NCBI GenBank assembly: GCA_946699065.1
Contig: CAMPDV010000082.1
Location: forward strand, 186,001 to 250,000
Direction: 5' to 3'
Length of the DNA: 64,000 nucleotides
From: Loxodes magnus
Taxonomy: Eukaryota; Ciliophora; Karyorelictea; Loxodida; Loxodidae
This document shows positions 1-14,085 of the stretch, piece by piece. Every line of letters starts with the position of its first letter. The first letter of the stretch is position 1. Under the pieces are notes generated by a model that saw nothing but the letters and a program-made list of their open reading frames with translations, was not told the DNA's origin and ran no database searches. The translations under genes were made by a program, and so were the position numbers.

Positions 1-439
1 CTAGTTTGTTTTACTTCTATATATCCAAATATTTAATTGTGAAAGTATTTTTATTATATATTTTCTAAAAGTCTCTTGAAATTATAATTTCTTTTTTAGA
101 TTTAATATCATGAAATCAACTCACTTATTGAGTAAAGAATTTTCCTACATATTGAGATAGACCTCATATAAATTACTTATCAAATCTTACTTCCCCAAAT
201 TATTTAGACATTTAAAAAAGTAAGTAATTAATTATTTTTATATTCTAATGAATAGTATAGCGATTTCTAAAAATTATAGCTATTAAGATGATAGAAGCTA
301 AGTATAAGCATACTATATTTTTTAATAAATTAAAAATATTAATTAAAATTTAAATTTTTGCCTATAATATTTTAATAATTTAATAATCAATCTTATATTA
401 AAATAAACTAGTATCTTTATTAATTAAATTTAAAATAAA
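1..439. other. AT-rich leading region, no gene seen
   Basis: Very A+T-rich sequence with no reading frame of coding character under the ciliate code. It probably contains the 5' flank of the gene beginning at 440. No repeat or structured RNA was recognised. Confidence 0.5.
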
Positions 440-1261
440 ATGGTACCTAAGAAATAATAGACCTCTATTAACGAATACTTGAAAAAATAAGAATAACCTA
501 ATTTAATTGAAGAATAGCCTTAATAAGATAAAGATTAATAATCTAAGGAATCCTTTGCATAATCAGTTCAACAAAGGATATCAAATATCCAATATGGCTT
601 GAAAAAGCAAAGATAAAAAATAGAAAATTTAGAGAACTTACTAGAAAAATTAACGGAATAATTAAACCTATAATTCCCATCCATAGATGAATCATTAAAT
701 AAAATATAATCGTAAATAGTAATTAAATTGGAATAAATTGATAAATAATTTAACGAAGTCCCTCAAATGTTCCAATTTAATTTTTCTTAAATTGAATATC
801 AAATAAAGCAACTTTAAGAAAAACAAGAATAATAACAAGTAATAATTTAAAAATTATAAGATTAATAAGATTAATAATCAAATATCCCAATGGAAATCGA
901 ATCGGAATTCTAATAATAAGAAATAAATAAGATCAATTATTATCGCAAAAAGATTTGGTGCTATTTATGCTAGAAAAATCATTGCTGGAAGAAACAAGAA
1001 ATTGAAAAAATTAACAAGTAATAAATATTAGACTAACTTTTCAGAATATGACCAACAAGAACAGGATAAGTATACAGAAAGAAATTCTACAACTCAAGAA
1101 ACAACGAGTTTTATAAAAATGGAAGAAGAAACTATAACGATAATTAGTGGATGAGGGAGAGACAAGGATGGCGGACTAATGTAGTCCTACGCAGTCCTTT
1201 AGTTCAGGAAAGAGCAGGAACAAAAGCAAGTGAACCCTGGAGCTCTTTTCTAAAACTATAA
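440..1261 (+). CDS. Gln-rich coiled-coil protein with Cys/His cluster
   Basis: The frame opens MVPKKQQTSINEYL and runs about 273 codons. Residues 1-160 are a Gln/Lys/Glu-rich coiled coil in which most Gln codons are TAA or TAG. Near residue 178 lies WCYLCQKNHC, a CxxC...HC cluster that could bind zinc, followed by an Arg/Asn/Trp-rich tail with one TGA that would read Trp. No family was recognised. The higher-GC coding character stops at the TAA of 1259-1261, and no in-frame TGA follows for several hundred bases. An alternative frame after a 14-nt GT..AG segment near 1017 would end at a TGA at 1231-1233. The start and N-terminal frame are fairly secure; the last third and the stop are not. Confidence 0.5.
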
Positions 1262-2393
1262 ACTTAGTTTTATCCTTTTTTTTAAGTATCTGTGGAAACT
1301 CTACTTTATACTTTCTTATAGCAATATACTTTATTACACATTCTCTATAACTTTATAAAGCTTATAATCTTTAGAAGTTTGCATTTCATTCTTTGCATAA
1401 AAGGGATTATAATTATAAAAATTGAAAGAGAACATTATCATTAATTAATTATAGGTAATACATTAATACCATGTAGATGTTATCTATTAGCATTAAGATT
1501 AGTTTTTAGATTATATCTATTACTATTTTGCATATAAGCATAATATCAAGTGACTATTTAAATAAGAGTACTATATAAGTATTCAACTAGCCTCTTTATT
1601 ATTTAGAAATATGTTATTTTAATAAGTCTTATTATTTCTAAACCTTTTAACTTTTATCAGAAACTATCTTTAACCATTTTCTTAATATTTCGTTGCTAAG
1701 TTTATTTTCAAAAACTTAATCCGAGCCCTATTAATTATGTTCATTAAATGCTTGGAACATATAGCTCTTAATTAATTATGGAAATGACTATCTGGTATAA
1801 AGTATCTAGTAAAGTATTGCTAATAACAAGAAATGTATTAAAATCTACTTTGATTAAGCATCTTTAACTTAGATATAGTTTAAATATAATTGAATATTGC
1901 ATGTTTATCTATTAAAAGGAAGCTAAATAATAATCTATATAGTTGTTTAGAAAATATATTTAAAGAGTTAAATAAATCAATAAATTAAAGTTAGTTCTAG
2001 AGTATTAAATATATCTAAACCCAAATACTTCTTTTAATATAGACTATATACACTTAAATTAACTTAGTAAGAAGTTAATAAATATATAAAAGTGAAGAAG
2101 TAGCTAAGGAAAGAGAATAAAGGGTTATAATTTTAAAAGCTATATATCTCATTTAATCGTAATAGCGTATATCAAATCTAATATTTAATTACTATATCCT
2201 ATATCTACTATTGTAGTAGTTCATTTTCAGCATAAAAGACAAGCTACTTGCAAAATTATGAAGAATATTAAAGATCCATAAATTAAGATTTAGTAATAAT
2301 AAAAGTATAATAATAAGCTAAAAGAGATGTAGAATATGGTATTTAGTATTAAAGGGATTATCATAAGAGTACATTGTTTTATTCAAATTTAAA
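1262..2393. other. intergenic, no gene seen
   Basis: About 1.1 kb of strongly A+T-rich DNA. A hand count over 1261-2220 gives about 23 TAG but only 6 TGA on the plus strand, so long open frames here are not evidence of coding. It ends in the 5' flank of the glycosyltransferase gene. Confidence 0.5.
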
Positions 2394-4875
2394 ATGGTAA
2401 AAGTGTTAATTTCAGTACTTATTATCTTTCAGCTAATTATATTTTAATATATTCTTGGCTACATTCTGTGGAATAAGGAAGCTTATGATTGCACTTAGAA
2501 CTTAATTGTTGGTCTTTAAAATACGTTTTTTTAGAAGAAGCAACATGAAGGCAATGATACATAATCAAATATAACAACATAAATGAAGAATGCTTAAGTA
2601 AAAAATGAAAGTAGCAACTATTTAAACAAAAGTAGCAATTATTTAAATGTAAGTTAGTTGGAGAATATTGAAGAAATAACACCTAAAAGAAATTGAATAT
2701 CTCCTGCTTATTCACATGAATATAGATTATTATCAAATCTTAAAAATACTTCTGGCTATCCTGATAACCATTTTTTATTAGTCGCTGATACTTATTATTA
2801 AACAATGATAGCAGGAAGTCACCGAAGTCTTGATTTTCCTGAAATGACAATTTCGTTTTGAATATCTAAAATAATAGTAAAATCAAAGCTAATTGAAGCA
2901 TTAGTATCTAATAATTTGTTTGGATGCTAGCAAGCTTTAGATTACTGAGGCTACAGTATTTATTAAAATAACTCACAATTATAGTTTTAATATGGAAGCG
3001 ATAAAGGATGCGGAACTTTATCTACTAACTATACTCTTAATAAAGCATGAAATAATATAGCGGTATCATTTACTGCACTACCTTCTTCTAATTTGTTCGT
3101 AAATTTTTATCTAAATGGAATCTTGATTGCTCAGTAGAAAGAAGGTTATTATCGCCTTATTTAGTCTGCACGTTCATTAAGAGTTGGATGTTGATATGTG
3201 GAGAAGACAATTTACTAGGAAAGTAGTCTTGAAGCAGTAGCCTATTTTACAAAATCAAAATTCGATAACTTATTTATTACTGATAAGCTACTTACACTAA
3301 CTCAAATTATGGACCTGCATTATAACCGTCAAATTCCTGTTTTAAATGCCTTCTGAACTAATTTCTAGTAATTTCAAAATGTTTCTTTATTGCCAACCAA
3401 TTTCAGTTACCATTTTAGAAAAAGAAGACTTAGAACTCAGAAAATAAACATTCCTATAGCCTATTAGTTATCTAACAAATACTGGCTCACTTTAAGGCTA
3501 AACGATAAGTAAGTTAGCAGTTTTTATGCCGACACTTACGTTGATCTTGATTGTCCACGAGTCAAATAGTATTTTATACCTACAAGTGAAAGAACTAAAA
3601 ATTAATTCCGATAGATGCAACTTAGTTGAAACTGAGAAAAAGAAATCAACGAAAACGGTGAAATGACAGATGAGTGAGGAGAGTATAAAAATGGGATTTG
3701 ATAGCTTTATTTACTTAAAGAGCAAAGAAAAATTCCAGATTTTTTCATTCCTATTTACTTAACAACTTTTAAAAGAGTTTCAATTCTAAACGATACTTTG
3801 AATCATCTTTCTTACGTAAAAAACATTGATAAGACAGTAATTTTGCTATCTTAAGATGGGTAAGTTCCCGAAATAAACGCTTTATTGGAAAGTTATAAAT
3901 AAAAGTTAAATATTATACATTTGAAACATCCTAAGAAAGTATTGCCAATCCATATAAAATCAGAAAGAAGAATGAAAGAATTCTATTGTGCTTCAAATGC
4001 TGGCTTTTTGTTACAATTTGCATTTGAATTAGTAAAAGCTCCAGCTATAATATACATGGAAGATGATATTCAAGTAACTCCTGATCTTTATGATTATTCG
4101 CTTTATACTTATAAATAGTTTATGAATAACACCTAATTTGCAAAAAAATTTGGATATATAAAAATAACAGGCTTTTATAATAATCTTACTAATGAAGATT
4201 AATTATACTATTTTTCATTTTGGAAACATATGATGTGGTCTCATATAATCCCTTCCTATATGTGGCCGGATTATAAATATGCTTTCATAGGATGTGATTT
4301 TATGATGTCTATGACTGTTTATTTTACAGAAAACTTAAAGTAGTGAATTCTATAACCATTTATTCCAAGAGGAAAGCACATTGCTTGAAATGAAAGTTTT
4401 AGTGTACATCCAAACACTTATCCAAATCACTGGCGCTCGAATATAAATTACTTAAAACTTCATTCATAAACTCCAGATTATTCAGAAAAGAAACCTGTGT
4501 TTGTAAAATATGACACAGAGAAAATTGACATGGAAGAATGAATAAGCACTAACATTTATCATAGAGAAAATCGTTCAGAGTGGTATTTTAAATGGAAATA
4601 AAATGAATAATAAGATAAATAATTTCGCTAATGTTAATACTCTTCCTATTATTTACTCATTCTCTTGCTTATTTGCTTAGTCCTTTTATAATATATGTAT
4701 ATTAATTTCCTATTTAAGTAATTAAATAACTATATAACTTTCTATAATGCTGGCAATTAAAATAGCTATTAAGTTATCACTTAAACTTATATTTAAATGA
4801 AAAGCGTTGTAATTTTAGCGGTAAATCATTTTAATAATTTTAAGAAACAAGATTAACTAAAGTATCTTTACAATG

Positions 4876-4886
<11 letters not shown>
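2394..4886 (+). CDS. membrane GnT-I-like (GT13) glycosyltransferase with LamG-like domain
   Basis: An 830-residue frame from ATG 2394 to TGA 4884-4886. Residues 3-24 form a hydrophobic signal anchor. Residues about 115-290 resemble a concanavalin-like LamG domain (MTISFWISK, NIAVSF, FYLNGILIAQ). Residues about 450-700 match the GT13/GnT-I fold: IPIYLTTFKR, VILLSQDG, and MEDDIQVTPD, which is the family's EDD-type nucleotide-sugar/metal motif. A second hydrophobic stretch lies at about 748-772, so the protein may span the membrane twice. GT13 enzymes transfer GlcNAc in the Golgi; acceptor and topology are not visible here. At least ten Trp codons are TGA. Its 3' end overlaps that of the converging kinase gene by 11 bp. 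Confidence 0.85.
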
Positions 4887-6375
<1,489 letters not shown>

Positions 6376-6628
6376 TTAGATAATTAAAGATATAGGGAGA
6401 GGTTAAGAAGTGTATTTAAATTCAAATTTAAATTAAGAATAAAATAAAACGCTCTTGAAAATACTTCTATGAAGGTTCAAATTTAAGAAAACCATTGTTT
6501 TCTTAAAACTCTTATTTAATTCCTTTTAAATATAAACTACCAAGAAACACTTTTAAATTTCATATACCCAAATGGCTTGTTTGAGTATTGTAACTATTTA
6601 GAAAATTAAAAGCTATAAGTTATTTAAG

Positions 6629-6931
6629 TCAAAAGGTTAGAAATAAAATAAGATAAAGTAGGTATTTAAGAATGAGTTAAGATACTTAATTAGAGTATTT
6701 ATATTCAAGAATATCAATTATTTCAGCAGCTAGTCTTCTAACTTTCCTTTTTTTATCATTAAGACATTTCTACAGAATACACATTACTTGCTACTTGCTT
6801 TCATTCTCTTGTATTTCTATTAAATTTTGAAGACCTTCAAGTCTCTCTAAAAGATTGCCTGCTAACTTCATCTACACTGATAATAATGAACTTTTCTTTT
6901 TTCCACATGTACAATTTTCACACCCTTGCAT
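6629..6931 (-). CDS. small Cys-rich helical protein, unknown
   Basis: A 100-residue frame from ATG (6929-6931) to TGA (6629-6631). It starts MQGCENCTCGKKK, a CxxCxC cluster, continues as an amphipathic helix rich in Leu/Glu/Lys and has two further Cys in VMCILQKC. The last ~18 residues are hydrophobic (YLLYLILFLTF), possibly a tail anchor or read-on past a shorter true protein. No family recognised. It lies 253 bp upstream of the NDR-type kinase on the same strand. Confidence 0.5.
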
Positions 6932-7669
6932 CTTTATTAAATACAACATAAAATCTTATAAGTTTTGATATAATGATAAAATTAAGCTTTACAATATGCT
7001 ATGCTTCAAACATATAATCTAACTATATTGCTCTAGAGCAAATTCACTTTAATTTAATTTCTATTCATTTATAAAATACTAATATTTACTTATCTGCTTT
7101 CAGTATCAAATGCCATCCATATCATTTAACTGTAATGTCTAGCATTTTATGTATTCAGAGCTTTGTCTTTAAAAGTATTTACTATTGCTTAATTTCTCAA
7201 ATAGATACCAATTAGATTTTTTACTTTTATTTAAATTGGAAGGCATAAAGATATAACAAAAAGTAAGGGCTAGAATGTTAAGAAATTTTAGTTTGCTAGA
7301 TATTTTAGTATAAGCTTTATCATTTACATTTAAGTAATTATTAACTTAAGAAAGAAAACTAAGCAAGCATCTTATTAGGATGTACTAATTACTAGTTTTA
7401 TTTTATTTTATCTTGCACCTTAACTATCTCTAAAGCAATTAGCTTATAATATAATAATATGAACATATCTTAGTTTATAAATATAGCTAGTTAAGCTTAA
7501 GAAGGATTTTTAAAGTTAAAGATTATACAATGTTAATTTAGTCTTTCTAAAGAAGATTTAATAATTTTACTTTATAGCTAGATTAATTATTTGATTCAAA
7601 GGTAAATTATAATGCCTTTCATTCATATATGATAAATGGTTTGATTAATTTAATAAATATCTTTTTAAA
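6932..7669. other. intergenic, no gene seen
   Basis: A+T-rich spacer between two minus-strand genes. It should hold the 3' flank of the NAPRT gene and the promoter of the small Cys-rich gene, but no motif could be picked out. Confidence 0.5.
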
Positions 7670-9235
7670 TCATTCATATTCAGGTATTACCTATTCCTAA
7701 ACCCAAAGCTACTACATATAATCATAGAGATTCTAGCTGAGTGAAATCTTATGAGGTGTAGGATTTAAAAATCTTAAAACATCTTCTCGAATTTCTTTTA
7801 GTTATGATCGTACTCTTGTTCGTACATCTTCAATCGATTCCGAATACAAAACCTGTCCATGATCAAAAACTAATTATAGCATATTTTGTACTTTAGATGG
7901 ATTAACATACATAGCTAGTTTATCTTCAAAAGGATGTTTGCATAATGTTTTTTAGCCGACTTAAGGTTCTTTTTCATCAACTTTAGTAAGTAAATCATTT
8001 ACAGCTAATCCTTCTTTGTTATAAAATCGATATAAGTTTTTTCTACCTGGAATTGTAATTTTTCCTTTATCATTTGAAAGCTTAATTCTTGGTTTTCCAT
8101 TTATTTCAACTAATTTATATACCATTCCTAATGCAGGCTATTTTTGACAAGTAACCAAATGAGTTCCGATTCCATAGACATCAATTTCATGTCCTTATTT
8201 ATTTAAAGCATGTATTACTTCCTCATTTATATCATTACTTGCTACTATGCTCATTTTACCAAAATCAGGAAGATTATACTTTAATCCTATATCTTTAAAC
8301 ATCTGCCTACATTTACAAGATAAAAAGGCAAGATCTCCTGAATCTAATCTAATTCCTACAGGCTTATGTCCTATTTCCGAAAGGGCTAATGCAACTATAA
8401 TGAAATTTTTGAGACCTGAATTTAGTGTATCATAAGTATCAATAAGAGCTAAAAATCCATCTGGAAAAGAAATAGCATAAGCTATGAAAGCAGCCAACTC
8501 GCCACTGTTAGTTTTTTACCAGTTTAATTAATTTCTATATTTCGTAGCAAGTTAAACCATATCATTTCCATCGATATGTCTAATTTTGAGTTCTTCAAGA
8601 TTTAAAAAGCAACTTACAAATGCATGGGCATGCGTTCCTTTAGGTATCGTTTAACATTGAGCAGCTCCTAGAACATTTGAAGTTCCATCAAAAAGTCCCA
8701 TATAAGAATATTTAGTTGAAGAGAGAGCTCCGTCAGGGCCTTATGCTCTTCTTAATCCAAATTCAATTAGTTATTTTTCTGGCCCAGCTGCCATCCTAAA
8801 TCTAGTAGCATTAGTTGCCATTAAAGTAGCATAATTAACTAGATTAAGGATAGTTGTTTCTAACAATTAGCAAATAGCAATAGGACCTTCAATTCTAAGT
8901 ACAGGAGTTCTTGGAAAAACTACTGAACCTTCAGGAACACTGTAAATTTAAACTTAACTACAGTCAATTGATTTAATCCATTAAAAAAATTCTTCGTCTT
9001 AAGGTAAAATTTTTCTTAAATACTCTATTTCTTTTTCACCAAATCTAAAATTTTAAACATATGCTAGAACTCTACTTAACCCAGCAAATATTGCATATTC
9101 TCCTCTAAAAGGGCATTTTCTGAAAAATACATCAAAGACAGAATTATCTAAATATCTTTAGTTTTTAAAGTATCCGAAAGCCATGGTTAGCTAATACATA
9201 TCAGTTAAAAGTGGATTAACAATTGCTTCTTCCAT
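7670..9235 (-). CDS. NAPRT: nicotinate phosphoribosyltransferase
   Basis: A 521-residue intronless frame, close to the usual length of eukaryotic NAPRT. It catalyses nicotinate + PRPP + ATP to nicotinate mononucleotide, the first Preiss-Handler step to NAD. Visible family blocks: [17 protein letters not shown] at the N-terminus, [69 protein letters not shown] and [11 protein letters not shown], covering the active site. Tryptophans use TGG only. The first TGA follows about 23 residues after the last conserved block. The start is the first Met of the conserved N-terminus. Confidence 0.96.
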
Positions 9236-9787
9236 TTTTTTGAGCGAAAGGATTATTATTAAAAACTGATACTGAAATTTAATAAATAGCTACAATATTA
9301 AAGCTTAATTTCTAAGTATAGTATTTAAAGATTCAATTAAAACTATATCAATTTTAGAATCAGTTGATCAAGAGTAATATGGAGATGCCAAAGACTATAC
9401 ATAAAAATACTTATTATTATCATTCTATTTTAAATCTCATATTCTTCATATATAATCGAAAAGAATGTACTTTATCTATTATTTTCTTGAAGATAAATAA
9501 GATATTTTATATAAGAAACAGTTTAATTTTAAATACCTAATTTGTTCTAAAAATCGATAAATAGTTTAATTTTTTAATGAGAATAGAGTTATAATGTTAT
9601 CTATTAATAGAACTATACTTAACTAGTAAGTTTATACTCATCTATACCAATTAATCAGATAATTTTAGTTATAAAACTTTAATCACATAAAGATTATAAA
9701 TATATTTTAGGATTTCAATTAAACGTTTTATGGCTTAATCAGTATAAATTAGCATCAGAGGAAATTTCTTGAAATTTAAATGCTTTG
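9236..9787. other. divergent intergenic region
   Basis: A+T-rich DNA upstream of NAPRT (minus) and of the plus-strand genes that follow. No gene or repeat recognised. Confidence 0.45.
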
Positions 9788-9982
9788 ATGTTTTTTATAG
9801 CTGATAAATAAGTAAATCAAAGTTAACCTGAACATTGTCATGAATGCTTTAAGAAAATATTCAAAATTGAAACTAAAGGAAATATTAGAAAATCTGATTC
9901 GAAAATATTTAATTAAAGCAACTATCACAATTAAACAATTAAGTAAATTTGTGAATTGTAAAATTAGATAAAATAGACTTGA
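9788..9982 (+). CDS. possible small His/Cys-containing protein
   Basis: A 64-codon frame from ATG 9788 to TGA 9980-9982 with hydrophilic composition and a Cys/His cluster (EHCHECFKK). The frame is open upstream to at least 9731 without another ATG, so a short upstream exon is possible. An overlapping frame from ATG 9730 is also open but Trp-rich and less convincing. No family recognised. Weak call. Confidence 0.3.
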
Positions 9983-10139
9983 TTTTAAAGGATTTAAACT
10001 ATGAATAATGAATTAGTATCAAAAGAAAGGAAAATATAATAAATTAAAAAAGTTTATTTAGCAGACTCTTTAAGAGAGTTATTAAGATGTTTTATTTTTA
10101 AATTGTCGTGCTTGCTTATATAAAGTTAGATTTAATAAA

Positions 10140-10445
10140 ATGGATACCTTTAATCGACTAAAAAGTAAAATTGAATAGTTAAAGTTCGAGAGGAATGATG
10201 TTGCTAAAATAGTAAATAGTGAAAGAGCAGAAATGGCTACAATAGAAGCTGAAGTTAATAGATTATAAGCTGAAGCTTCTATGAGAAAATAGCGTTTGAA
10301 AGAGAAAGAGAAAGCTTTAGAACATTATGAAATGACTATTCGAGAAACGGAAAATGCGTATAGTAAACTTATGGATAATTCTGCAAGACTTCTAGAAGCT
10401 CTTGACTAGGAAAGTAACAATATGAAGAATTTTTTGAGAAAATGA
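10140..10445 (+). CDS. SSNA1: SSNA1/DIP13 microtubule protein
   Basis: A 101-residue, almost wholly coiled-coil protein ending at TGA 10443-10445. The C-terminal half carries the family signature HYEMTIRETENAYSKLMDNS followed by ARLLEALDQES, matching the YDxTIQETExAYxKILExS...LL block of SSNA1 (NA14) and algal DIP13; length is also close (about 105-119 residues). SSNA1 self-assembles into fibrils that bind and help branch microtubules at basal bodies, axonemes and midbodies. Two of its Gln codons are TAG and one is TAA. No intron seen. Confidence 0.88.
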
Positions 10446-11168
10446 CTTGTATGATAAGATATTCTTTCAGTTTAAATTTTGAATCTCGCATTAAAGCATT
10501 AATTCAAATATTCTCCACACTTTTTAAAATAGCTTTATTTCTATATTCCTGTTCTAGCTAATGATTTAAAAAATGTAGAACTGTCATACCTATGAAATTA
10601 CAATAGATAGCATTTCTATTGCTTACGAATTTCTTTGCAATAAATTTAAGTAATTTTTAATTATTTAATAAAATAATAAGATATAATAATTAAAATTACT
10701 ATACTAATATAGCATTATTACTGTATATTATATTAATAACTAAGCAGTTGACTTACTTTTTGCATATACAATTATTAATTAATATCTTATAGTTAAAGCA
10801 AACATATAACTCTTAAGGTCTTTACCTATTTAATATAATCTCTTTCACTCTCATTAGATAAACACTATACTTTCAAGTTTTTGCTTCAATTAGCTTTTTT
10901 AATTTTAATTGAATCTAATTAGATGAGTAAAGCATTTGCTTAATAAATTATCTAATATATATGGGTAAATTATGTTATTAATGAATATAGAAAACTGAAA
11001 TAATTTAAGGAAGCAAAGTGAAGAATAAAGCTAATAAAGGTTTTAGAAAATGTAAGATAAGCTGATATATAAAAGTTATTTGAATAGTGCAATCTAAAGA
11101 TAAGATCCTTTTAAACTTAATTGATAGTTATAAGATATTTAGATTTTGCTAGTTAAATAATATTAAAA
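10446..11168. other. intergenic, no gene seen
   Basis: A+T-rich spacer between SSNA1 and the TTL-like gene, both on the plus strand. Nothing recognisable beyond A/T runs. Confidence 0.5.
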
Positions 11169-12851
11169 ATGAAGATAAGACTTTGCTGGATAATTATAGG
11201 AATAAATATTGGACTATTTTTGGTTGGAACGATTTATATATCTCTAAACTTAGATCCTTCTGTCCAAAATTCTATTAAAGTCTCTTAAAATCCTGCAATA
11301 GATGTATGGGAAGATGATTTCAATGATATTCTCCTTGAAGAATAAAAAATATTAAGAACTCCGAAGACAGAAGAGAAAAAAGAAGCATTTAATAAAGAAG
11401 ACAAGAAAAACGTATAAGAAGTTCCCGCTTACATGACTGATTAAGCGTGAACTGATTATAATAGCACATTAGAATTAAACAGAATACATTAAACTATTTA
11501 AAATGATGATAATTATTGCTAAAAAGTCAAATAATGAAGATCTGTTCACCCTGTTATTTTGGGTTCTGATGGATTTCCTCCGAAGATTGAAAGAATAGTA
11601 TTTTCTGATTATTTAAATGGAAATTTAGTAAGAGAACATATTAAAAGAACTGGAGTTGATGCTCATCCTAAAATTACTATTGAAATGAGAAGTTAGAACC
11701 AACTCACTAAACTTCGAGAAGATATTTTACTGTTTTACACAAAATCCCCTGAGTGGCATTAAAAGCATATAATTGGAAAGCATTGACTGTGTGATAATCA
11801 AATGTATAACCATATACCAGGACATGAAGTTATCGCTAGAAAAGATTGAACTATTGTAGCCTTAAAACATGCAAATAGGCCTTGCTTCAACTCATGGGAA
11901 TTTCTCCCAATAGGTTTTAATCTAAACATCGAAAAGGATTGCTAACTTTTCTTTTAATAGTTTAAAATAACAGATTAGATAGAATGAATATCAAAAGTAA
12001 GTCATGATTCTCATAATGGAGATGGAATAGATCTTGTTACAAAAGATTTTGGCTAGGATTTGATTATGAAATATAAAGGAGGAGAAAGATGTGGAAGGAT
12101 TAAAGATTCAGTACTGATACAAAAATACATTAAGAATCCTCTATTAATTAATGGTCATAAATTTGATTTTAGAACATATATGATTATTGCTAGAGTTGAG
12201 CCTATGCTTGTTCTTGCCTTTGATGGATTTTTGAGAATATCTTATTTTTCATATGATTATCAATCTAAAGAAATGATGTCCCACGTAACAAATACTTAAC
12301 TAGTCAAGGAAATGCTAGATGAAGGTAACTATACATAGCAATAAAAAGATTAAATAACAGAGAAACAAATGATGACTATGGAAGAATTGTAAGATTATGT
12401 GCTTAAAGCTAATATTACATAGGATTAAAATTGAATTTAAAATTTAAGAAACTAGATAAGAAAGGCATATCTGTACATAGCTCTTTTAGGCAAAAAATAT
12501 TTTCTAAAACATCCTGGAGTCTTCGAAGTTTTTGGAATGGATTTTATTCTGGACGAAAATCTGCATTTATGATATTTAGAAGCTAACAGATCTCCAGCTA
12601 TGCAAGCTACAACCAAGAGAAAGGGAAACTTACAAACTAAACTTATTAGAGAAACTATGGAACTTGAATTTCTTTTGCATTTCAATGGAGATTGGTAGAG
12701 TTACTTGGCAAAAAGTGGTTTCTAGGTTGTTTATGATGAAACTAAGCAAGGAAGCGAAAAATTCGCAGGACTTGTGGAGGAAAAATGCCAGCAAGCTTTA
12801 GAAAATCCAGAATATGATATTCGTGTTAACTTTTTCCAAGACTATATTTGA
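11169..12851 (+). CDS. membrane-anchored tubulin-tyrosine-ligase-like protein
   Basis: A 560-residue intronless frame. Residues 4-24 are hydrophobic with one positive residue before them (signal anchor or signal peptide). A Gln/Glu/Lys linker follows, then a TTL ATP-grasp domain from about residue 135: DLIMKYKGGERCGR, VLIQKYIKNPLLI, NGHKFDFRTYMIIA, FEVFGMDFILDENLHLWYLEANRSP. The last includes the acidic and Asn residues that bind ATP/Mg in TTLs. The family adds Tyr, Glu or Gly to tubulin tails or other proteins. TGA codes Trp in GKHWLCD and RKDWTIVA. An N-terminal membrane segment is unusual; substrate cannot be told. Confidence 0.85.
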
Positions 12852-13801
12852 ATAATTTACTAATTTTAAAATTTTAAACTCCTCTTCTAATTTAGTGTTC
12901 TACTAGCAAAGGTTATTACAGTCTACTTTAATAATCTAAACACATATCTAAAAGTATTAATTTGATTTTTATTTTCTAATTTATATTAAATTTTAAACTC
13001 TTAAATTTCCTTTAATTATTAAAATTTTTTTCTTTCAGTATTCATTTTAAAAAAAGATTTAAGGAATCTAGTTAAGAAATGTATATAAATATTCTTTAAC
13101 TTTAGCAATATTATTATTTTTCTTAACAAAAATAGTTTAATTTATCCGTATTATAATAGGCATAATTAATACTTAAAAAGTACTACCTAACTAAATATAA
13201 GTTATTAAAATAGTTTTTCTAAATAATAATAAAATGTAAATATTTCTAATAGCTATAAATATTAACTATTTTATAGTACCATTTAGTTTCATTTATTTCA
13301 ATTATATAATATATTTTTAAGTATTTAAGCAAGTAGCCTCGTTATTCTTAAAATTAAAATAAAGATTAGTTTGTCTACAATACTTAATAGTATTTATCTT
13401 CAATACTTACTTTTGAAGAAAGGATGTATAATTGGCTATTTTATTATTCATTTCCAATTATTATTTTAATTATTAGTTACTATATTTACTTACTCTTATA
13501 ATATTCTTATTACTATAGAAGCTAAGCAGCTTATAAAGTATCAAACTTTTAAAAGATGAATAACTATAAAAAGAATAGGATAGATATATTAATATTAAAT
13601 AAGTTTTATTGGTTTTATATTTTGTCTAAGCTTTTAAATTTCTTAATAATATCCTTAATGGTAATTTCATAAATCTTACTTACCTAATCAGCTATTTTAA
13701 AATACAGATGTCACTTTTAAAATTATTATTTTTTAAGTATCTATCTTATTTCAAATCAAATTAAAGGATATTCTAAAAAATTAAATTTTTATTTAAAAAA
13801 T
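12852..13801. other. intergenic, no gene seen
   Basis: About 950 bp of A+T-rich DNA with long poly-T/poly-A tracts. It ends abruptly at 13802, where a GC-richer patch begins. Confidence 0.5.
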
Positions 13802-14085
13802 TCACTCCCCTTGAGTAGCGATCAAGTTACCGAACTCCCTAGCTTAAAATCCGTTCAATCGAGGTTTATTCTACGTCTATCGATTAATTTTCATCATGAT
13901 CTTCCATATCTTGTTGGTTAAATGTTAATAAGGTCTTTCCAAATCTTCTTGCGGATCATTCTATTTTACTTACGATCTTTCATAAGTGTTATGCACTACT
14001 ATAGTTGAAGAATTTCTTCTTAAAAGATTTAGCAATTGCTAAAACTCTATCTATCTTATTTAATGTAAAGATAACTATCATTATG
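13802..14085 (-). CDS. probable small protein, exon structure unresolved
   Basis: A patch of clearly higher G+C than its surroundings starts exactly at a minus-strand TGA (13802-13804). The frame ending there reads ...ERPYQHLTNKIWK...FQAREFGNLIATQGE and is hydrophilic. Other minus-strand frames over the same DNA also look coding (for example DMEDHDENQSIDVEQ), and a GTAAGT donor lies near 13983, so a short intron is likely to join two frames. The start is probably near 14080. No family recognised. The locus is credible; the exact structure is not. Confidence 0.35.
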
